DNA from: Candidatus Daviesbacteria bacterium GW2011_GWA2_42_7
GTDB lineage: Bacteria > Patescibacteriota > Microgenomatia > Daviesbacterales > UBA10151
Assembly (NCBI GenBank): GCA_000997105.1
Contig: LCEJ01000022.1
Coordinates: 1 to 16,356, forward strand
Direction of reading: 5' to 3'
DNA: 16,356 nucleotides
Shown here: in pieces, positions 13,110 through 16,356 of the stretch
How the letters are laid out: every line of letters starts with the position of its first letter
Numbering within the stretch: the first letter of the stretch is position 1
Program-made: the position numbers and the translations under genes
The notes under the pieces: generated by a model
Told to the model about the DNA's origin: nothing
The model's database searches: none
Seen by the model: the letters and a program-made list of their open reading frames with translations, nothing else

Positions 13110-15365
13110 TTAATCCGCCCCTATTCTTGTGGTTCCTTTGACCCTGACGGTTCCTTTGACTCTGACGTTTTGGTTGACGGCATAACCTGACCAGCAGGTG
13201 CCATTATTACCACCATTTCTTGAGGTAGTATCCAAGGTAATAGTAGTAGAAGTCCCGTCACAGGCAGCGTCTTGGATAAAAGCATAAGTAATAGATTCTG
13301 TTCCCTGGTGGTTAATAGTCCACTGGGCCACAGGAGTGGAGGCATACTGACCATTTGTAGTTGTTTCTTCCGTGCCGTAAGTATTAAAAGTATTGGCCTC
13401 TGATTTATAACTGGCAGCTATCCAGGCAGCAGACCGGGCAGTGCTAGAAAGGCTCACTTCGTCAATTTTTCCCTGGAAGTAGTATGTGGGACCAGAAGAC
13501 CACCAATAACCTGATCCAATAAAGGCCTTGAGTGGAGTGTAGGAGAAAGCTGGAAATGAAGATGAGGATCCCCCATTTGAGCCGTTAACATAAAGGTTAA
13601 CGTTGGCCCCGTTTTTGGTTATGGTTACCTTTACCCACTGGTTTAATGGCACGGCACTGGTTGTAGTGGCAGTCCAAGCTCCGCCGGGGTAGTAAGCGTC
13701 CTGGTATTGCAATTTGCCGGCATTGGTTAGACGGAATTCTGATTCATCGTAATTCGTGTTACCGACAACCCGTTCGTGTAAAAATATTTCCTGCCAGGCG
13801 TTATTCACACCGGTATAAATCCAAGCCTCAATGGTTTTATTGTCCTGATATGTTGTGTTAGACAAAGAGATATAATCTGCTCCATCCAAACTTTGGGCTC
13901 CATCAATTTGCCCGGCGGAAGTCTGGGTTGGGGCTTGGCTTGCGGTACCATCTCCTCCCCTACCGTTGTTTCCGGTAGAAGTTGAGTCGGTATATTCCCC
14001 GGCTGTACCATTGCCTGTTTCTTTAAGGTGCCATACTCCAAGATAGCCATTACTCCAGACGGAGGTTTTATCTTGGCCATCGGCGGCTGTGGGATCGTTG
14101 TAGAACATGTAAATATAATCAGTGGAAGAGGAAGCATCTATTTGCGGCACTTTAACCCAAATATTAGCTGTCTGGGCTGAGCTGTCCCAGGATTCTATCT
14201 CATAAGAAAGCGAGGTTGTGCCATCAGAATCAGTAAAGCGGATGTCTTGTCCGGCAGATTGGGCCTTAGTGAAATCAAAGTTAGAGGAAGTCAGCTTTAC
14301 CAAAATTGGAAAGTTAGTGAGGTTTTCTGCCTGACCAGAATTATCAAAAGTAACTTTCTTTTTATATTGCCCGCCAGAGGCGCCAGAGGTAAGCTTGCCG
14401 GCAGGGGAAGTAGAGGCTAAATTAATCTGGTTATTGGTAGTGCCGGTGATGGTCAAAAGTCCATTGGTTCTAAAGGTCTGGCCTGCTCCAAACTTTAAGA
14501 TTTTTGATCCAGTTGTTGATGTTAAGTTATAGAAAGTAATAGCAGGTGAGCCTGAACCGGTAATCGCTGAATTTTGGGTATTATCATTGAAGGTGACGGT
14601 ATTTGACCTATTGTTCATGGTACCATTATTAGTTAAATTCCCTCCAATGGTAATATTGTAATTTGAGGCAGTAACATCAAAAGTTCCGGCAGTAATAGTT
14701 AAATTCTTGCCAACTATTAAGTTTGCTCCCAGCTGGAAGGTATCGGTAGCTCCATCTGTTGAGTTGATGGTTAAATTGGAAAAAGTGGATGCTGAAGAGG
14801 TGATGGTATAAGTATCTGCCAGGGAGTCCCCATCACCAGTTAAAGTTACTATTCCGCCACTGGCATTAAAGGTCCCCCCTGAGATAGTAAAATTGCCGGT
14901 AACTGTCGTAGTGTTGGAAGGAGCAGTAAAAGTACCAGAAGAAAGGTTGAAAACACCACTTATATCAATCGTTGAATTACCACCTGTAAATGTGCCTCCT
15001 GCCTGGGTGAAGCCTGAAGATCCAATAGTAACAGTTACCCCTGTATTTTGGGTAATAATGCCGGAATAGGTGGAGGCAATGCTTACTCCTGCTACAGATG
15101 CTGTGGTATCAATGGCTATATTAGCGGTGGAGGTATTGTTAAAAGTAGCAATATCGGAAGATCCAGGGCAACCGCCCGTTCCCGTTCCTCCTGACCAATT
15201 AGCGCAAGTTGACCATAATCCATCACCTCCGGTATTAGTCCAGGTAGCAGTGGCAGCCAAAGACAGTTTGGCATATACCAGGAAAGAGATGGTTATGGTT
15301 AGGAAGACGGTAGGGAAAAGAGCCAATTTCCATTTAAGAGCTTTTAATTGTTTAAATTTCTTCAT
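13110..15365 (-). CDS. secreted surface protein with DUF2341 and LamG-like domains
   Basis: A 751-residue exported protein. Residues 1-38 are a signal peptide or anchor (basic start, hydrophobic 13-32, then SLAATA). Residues about 40-330 are Thr/Ser/Gly/Asn-rich short beta repeats (NLTITAGTFDV, NFTISGGTFNAS), the look of a right-handed beta-helix adhesin. Residues about 333-425 match DUF2341 (YKKKVTFDNSG, then FPILVKL, IRFTDSDG, YIYMFYNDP). Residues about 440-650 form a LamG/concanavalin-like sandwich (GVWHLKE, IEAWIYTG, WVKVTITKNG, GKIDEVSLSS), a common carbohydrate-binding fold. The ATG lies 6 nt after the preceding stop, so it is probably cotranscribed with the two upstream minus-strand ORFs. 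The C-terminus ends in a duplicated VRVKGT. The ligand is unknown. Confidence 0.85.
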   Translation of the reverse strand: MKKFKQLKALKWKLALFPTVFLTITISFLVYAKLSLAATATWTNTGGDGLWSTCANWSGGTGTGGCPGSSDIATFNNTSTANIAIDTTASVAGVSIASTYSGIITQNTGVTVTIGSSGFTQAGGTFTGGNSTIDISGVFNLSSGTFTAPSNTTTVTGNFTISGGTFNASGGIVTLTGDGDSLADTYTITSSASTFSNLTINSTDGATDTFQLGANLIVGKNLTITAGTFDVTASNYNITIGGNLTNNGTMNNRSNTVTFNDNTQNSAITGSGSPAITFYNLTSTTGSKILKFGAGQTFRTNGLLTITGTTNNQINLASTSPAGKLTSGASGGQYKKKVTFDNSGQAENLTNFPILVKLTSSNFDFTKAQSAGQDIRFTDSDGTTSLSYEIESWDSSAQTANIWVKVPQIDASSSTDYIYMFYNDPTAADGQDKTSVWSNGYLGVWHLKETGNGTAGEYTDSTSTGNNGRGGDGTASQAPTQTSAGQIDGAQSLDGADYISLSNTTYQDNKTIEAWIYTGVNNAWQEIFLHERVVGNTNYDESEFRLTNAGKLQYQDAYYPGGAWTATTTSAVPLNQWVKVTITKNGANVNLYVNGSNGGSSSSFPAFSYTPLKAFIGSGYWWSSGPTYYFQGKIDEVSLSSTARSAAWIAASYKSEANTFNTYGTEETTTNGQYASTPVAQWTINHQGTESITYAFIQDAACDGTSTTITLDTTSRNGGNNGTCWSGYAVNQNVRVKGTVRVKGTTRIGAD
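13131..13166 (-). repeat. 18-bp tandem duplication at the end of the DUF2341 gene
   Basis: GGTTCCTTTGACCCTGAC (13131-13148) and GGTTCCTTTGACTCTGAC (13149-13166), on the plus strand, differ at one base. In frame on the minus strand they give VRVKGT twice. An in-frame slippage product. Confidence 0.85.
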
Positions 15366-15371
15366 GGGTAA

Positions 15372-15893
15372 TCATGGCTTACTATCCACTATCCACCAGC
15401 TGAAGTTGATGTCGTGGCTTACGGGGTTATCAATACCTACGGTAAACCCTATACCCGGAGTGGTTGATTTGATATAAAGCGACTGGCTGCCGGTGGAGGA
15501 CTTGGGGGTGAGGAAAATATTGGAGGTTGAGGTAACCTGGTTGGTGGAAACTGACGTTTGGGTGGACCCTGCAGGTAAGGTGGAGGTCCCCAAAGTGTCT
15601 GACGATACTTCCAATTTTTGAACACTAACCTTACCCGACTTGTCAATTTTGACTTTGCCGTTGAAGAAATCTACAAGGGTGGCTAGAGGGGAGTTTTGGA
15701 TATAAAGGATGCCGGTTCCACCCCCGAGGAGTCCCTGCGGGCCACCGTCGGGGGAGGCACCTGCACCAATGGAGTTTAAGGAATTTCCGGTTAAAGACAA
15801 AGTCCCGTCAATTGTAAAGTCGCCGGCTACTAAGGTATTGCCTAAGAAGGTGTTACCTAATGATTTAAGTGTGCCTGAGATGGTAGCATCCAT
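15372..15893 (-). CDS. repetitive fibre-like surface protein, possibly the 3' part of a split gene
   Basis: A 173-residue protein without a signal peptide of its own. The first 45 residues (MDATISGTLKSLGNTFLG, then NTLVAGDFTIDGTLSL) resemble trimeric fibre or beta-solenoid repeats. A middle segment, LVDFFNGKVKIDKSGKVSVQ, is typical of phage-tail-like and CPR surface fibres. The end (SHDINFSWWIVDSKP) is a small beta domain. ATG 15893 is the only normal start, but the same frame is open for 19 more codons upstream (ending LEVGESLKA) to a TAA at 15953-15951, which is the stop of the SH3b ORF. That leader reads as fluent protein, so the two ORFs may once have been one gene. If separate, the lack of a signal peptide is odd for a surface protein. 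Confidence 0.65.
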   Translation of the reverse strand: MDATISGTLKSLGNTFLGNTLVAGDFTIDGTLSLTGNSLNSIGAGASPDGGPQGLLGGGTGILYIQNSPLATLVDFFNGKVKIDKSGKVSVQKLEVSSDTLGTSTLPAGSTQTSVSTNQVTSTSNIFLTPKSSTGSQSLYIKSTTPGIGFTVGIDNPVSHDINFSWWIVDSKP

Positions 15894-15950
15894 GGCCTTT
15901 AAGGACTCTCCAACCTCGAGGGAGGAGAAGAAGGAAGCAGAAGATGAAGC

Positions 15951-16355
15951 TTATTGAGCAACAAGATCCTCAAGGGAGGCAGAGGGAGTGCTTTCCGCTG
16001 ACTGCTGACTGCTGTCCGCCGTAAGCTGTGAGCTGTTAGCCGTTTGCTCAACAAGCGTTACATAACTCCCCTTAACCCAGCCAAACTTGCCAGCCTCATA
16101 TTCAATCTGGTACCAGCTTGATTTCTCATCTAAAATATTAAACTCATCCCCGATATTCAACTTTTTAAGCTCCGTTCCTGAGGTAGAAGGAGTACTCCTG
16201 ACCCTGAGGAATCCAAGCTCATTTTCATTAACCTTTAAGGCTTTGGCAGTAGCAGAGGTAGTGACTGGTGTTACATATGCCCTGTTTATCCATCCACCTT
16301 CCACTTTGTACCATTCTCCTTGAGTCTCCAATACCTCCAAAACTTGCCCCGGGTT
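15951..16355 (-). CDS. SH3b-domain protein, C-terminal part (partial)
   Basis: The gene begins beyond the window end; 134 codons plus TAA are visible. Two bacterial SH3 (SH3b/SH3_3) repeats can be read: the end of one (NPGQVLEVLETQGEWYKV, GGWINRAYV) and a full one (LGFLRVRSTPSTSGTELKKL, GDEFNILDEKSSWYQIEY, GWVKGSYV). SH3b domains usually bind cell-wall peptides, so the product probably works at the envelope. A Ser/Gln/Ala-rich tail follows, partly encoded by a heptad repeat (about 16000-16052), and the frame stops at TAA after LEDLVAQ. Reading through that stop leads in the same frame into the fibre-like ORF. The frame is open to the window edge, so the TTG at 16340 is not the start. Confidence 0.8.
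   Translation of the reverse strand, partial: NPGQVLEVLETQGEWYKVEGGWINRAYVTPVTTSATAKALKVNENELGFLRVRSTPSTSGTELKKLNIGDEFNILDEKSSWYQIEYEAGKFGWVKGSYVTLVEQTANSSQLTADSSQQSAESTPSASLEDLVAQ
16000..16052 (-). repeat. heptad-repeat segment in frame within the SH3b gene
   Basis: On the minus strand the 7-mers AGCTCAC, AGCTTAC, GGCGGAC, AGCAGTC, AGCAGTC follow one another. The two halves are partly complementary, as in the intergenic and rRNA heptad hairpins. It encodes the low-complexity NSSQLTADSSQQSAE tail. Confidence 0.55.
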
Positions 16356-16356
16356 A

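Noticed and set aside
15070..15477. A 135-aa plus-strand ORF
   Set aside because: It is antisense to the 5' end of the DUF2341 gene and its Pro/Val-rich peptide is a shadow of Thr/Gly-rich repeats.

Overview
The window looks like a chromosomal segment from an uncultivated bacterium of the Candidate Phyla Radiation (Patescibacteria), possibly Microgenomates-like. This is inferred from several features together: a 23S rRNA gene crowded with introns and intervening sequences; protein genes that mostly seem to start as leaderless mRNAs (a -10 box 6-7 nt before the start codon, no Shine-Dalgarno); large single-pass surface proteins with dockerin, DUF2341/LamG and SH3b modules; and a short S1 protein. 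TGA is used as a stop, so the Gracilibacteria/Absconditabacteria code does not apply. No taxonomic marker was compared with a database.

Layout. 1-4457 (+): the end of phosphoglycerate kinase (pgk), a membrane-anchored cohesin-like/dockerin protein, an overlapping small ORF plus AbiEii-type nucleotidyltransferase pair (probable toxin-antitoxin), and glyceraldehyde-3-phosphate dehydrogenase (gap). 4476-10972 (+): a stable-RNA unit with a near-consensus promoter, tRNA-Ala(TGC), a spacer full of palindromes, and a 23S rRNA gene stretched to about 5.7 kb. No 16S or 5S gene is visible beside it. 11086-13046 (+): a type IV pilin-like protein and ribosomal protein S1. 13110-16355 (-): three adjacent surface-protein ORFs.

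The 23S gene is the centre of interest. Its exons (about 5112-7669, 8730-9171, 9994-10139, 10570-10829) carry two hairpin intervening sequences, one without an ORF and one in helix 45 encoding an S23/four-helix-bundle protein. Three group I introns interrupt it: intron A (E. coli position about 1943) with a LAGLIDADG homing endonuclease; intron B (about 2511, by the peptidyl-transferase centre) carrying a second S23 gene; intron C (about 2656, inside the sarcin-ricin loop), an ORF-less relative of B. With the insertions removed, about 2.9 kb remains, the usual length of a 23S.

A second theme links the window. The S23 genes lie inside inverted arms built from imperfect 7-nt repeats, and ORF-less versions of the same hairpins occur in the 23S, in intron C, in intergenic DNA and as an in-frame segment of a protein gene. 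Two other palindrome families lie in frame inside gap and S1 and also form the long stem that closes the 23S precursor. The candidate undescribed system is therefore an S23 gene with heptad-repeat hairpin arms that behaves like a small mobile element with non-autonomous derivatives, one copy nested inside a group I intron. Mobility is inferred from sequence pattern only.
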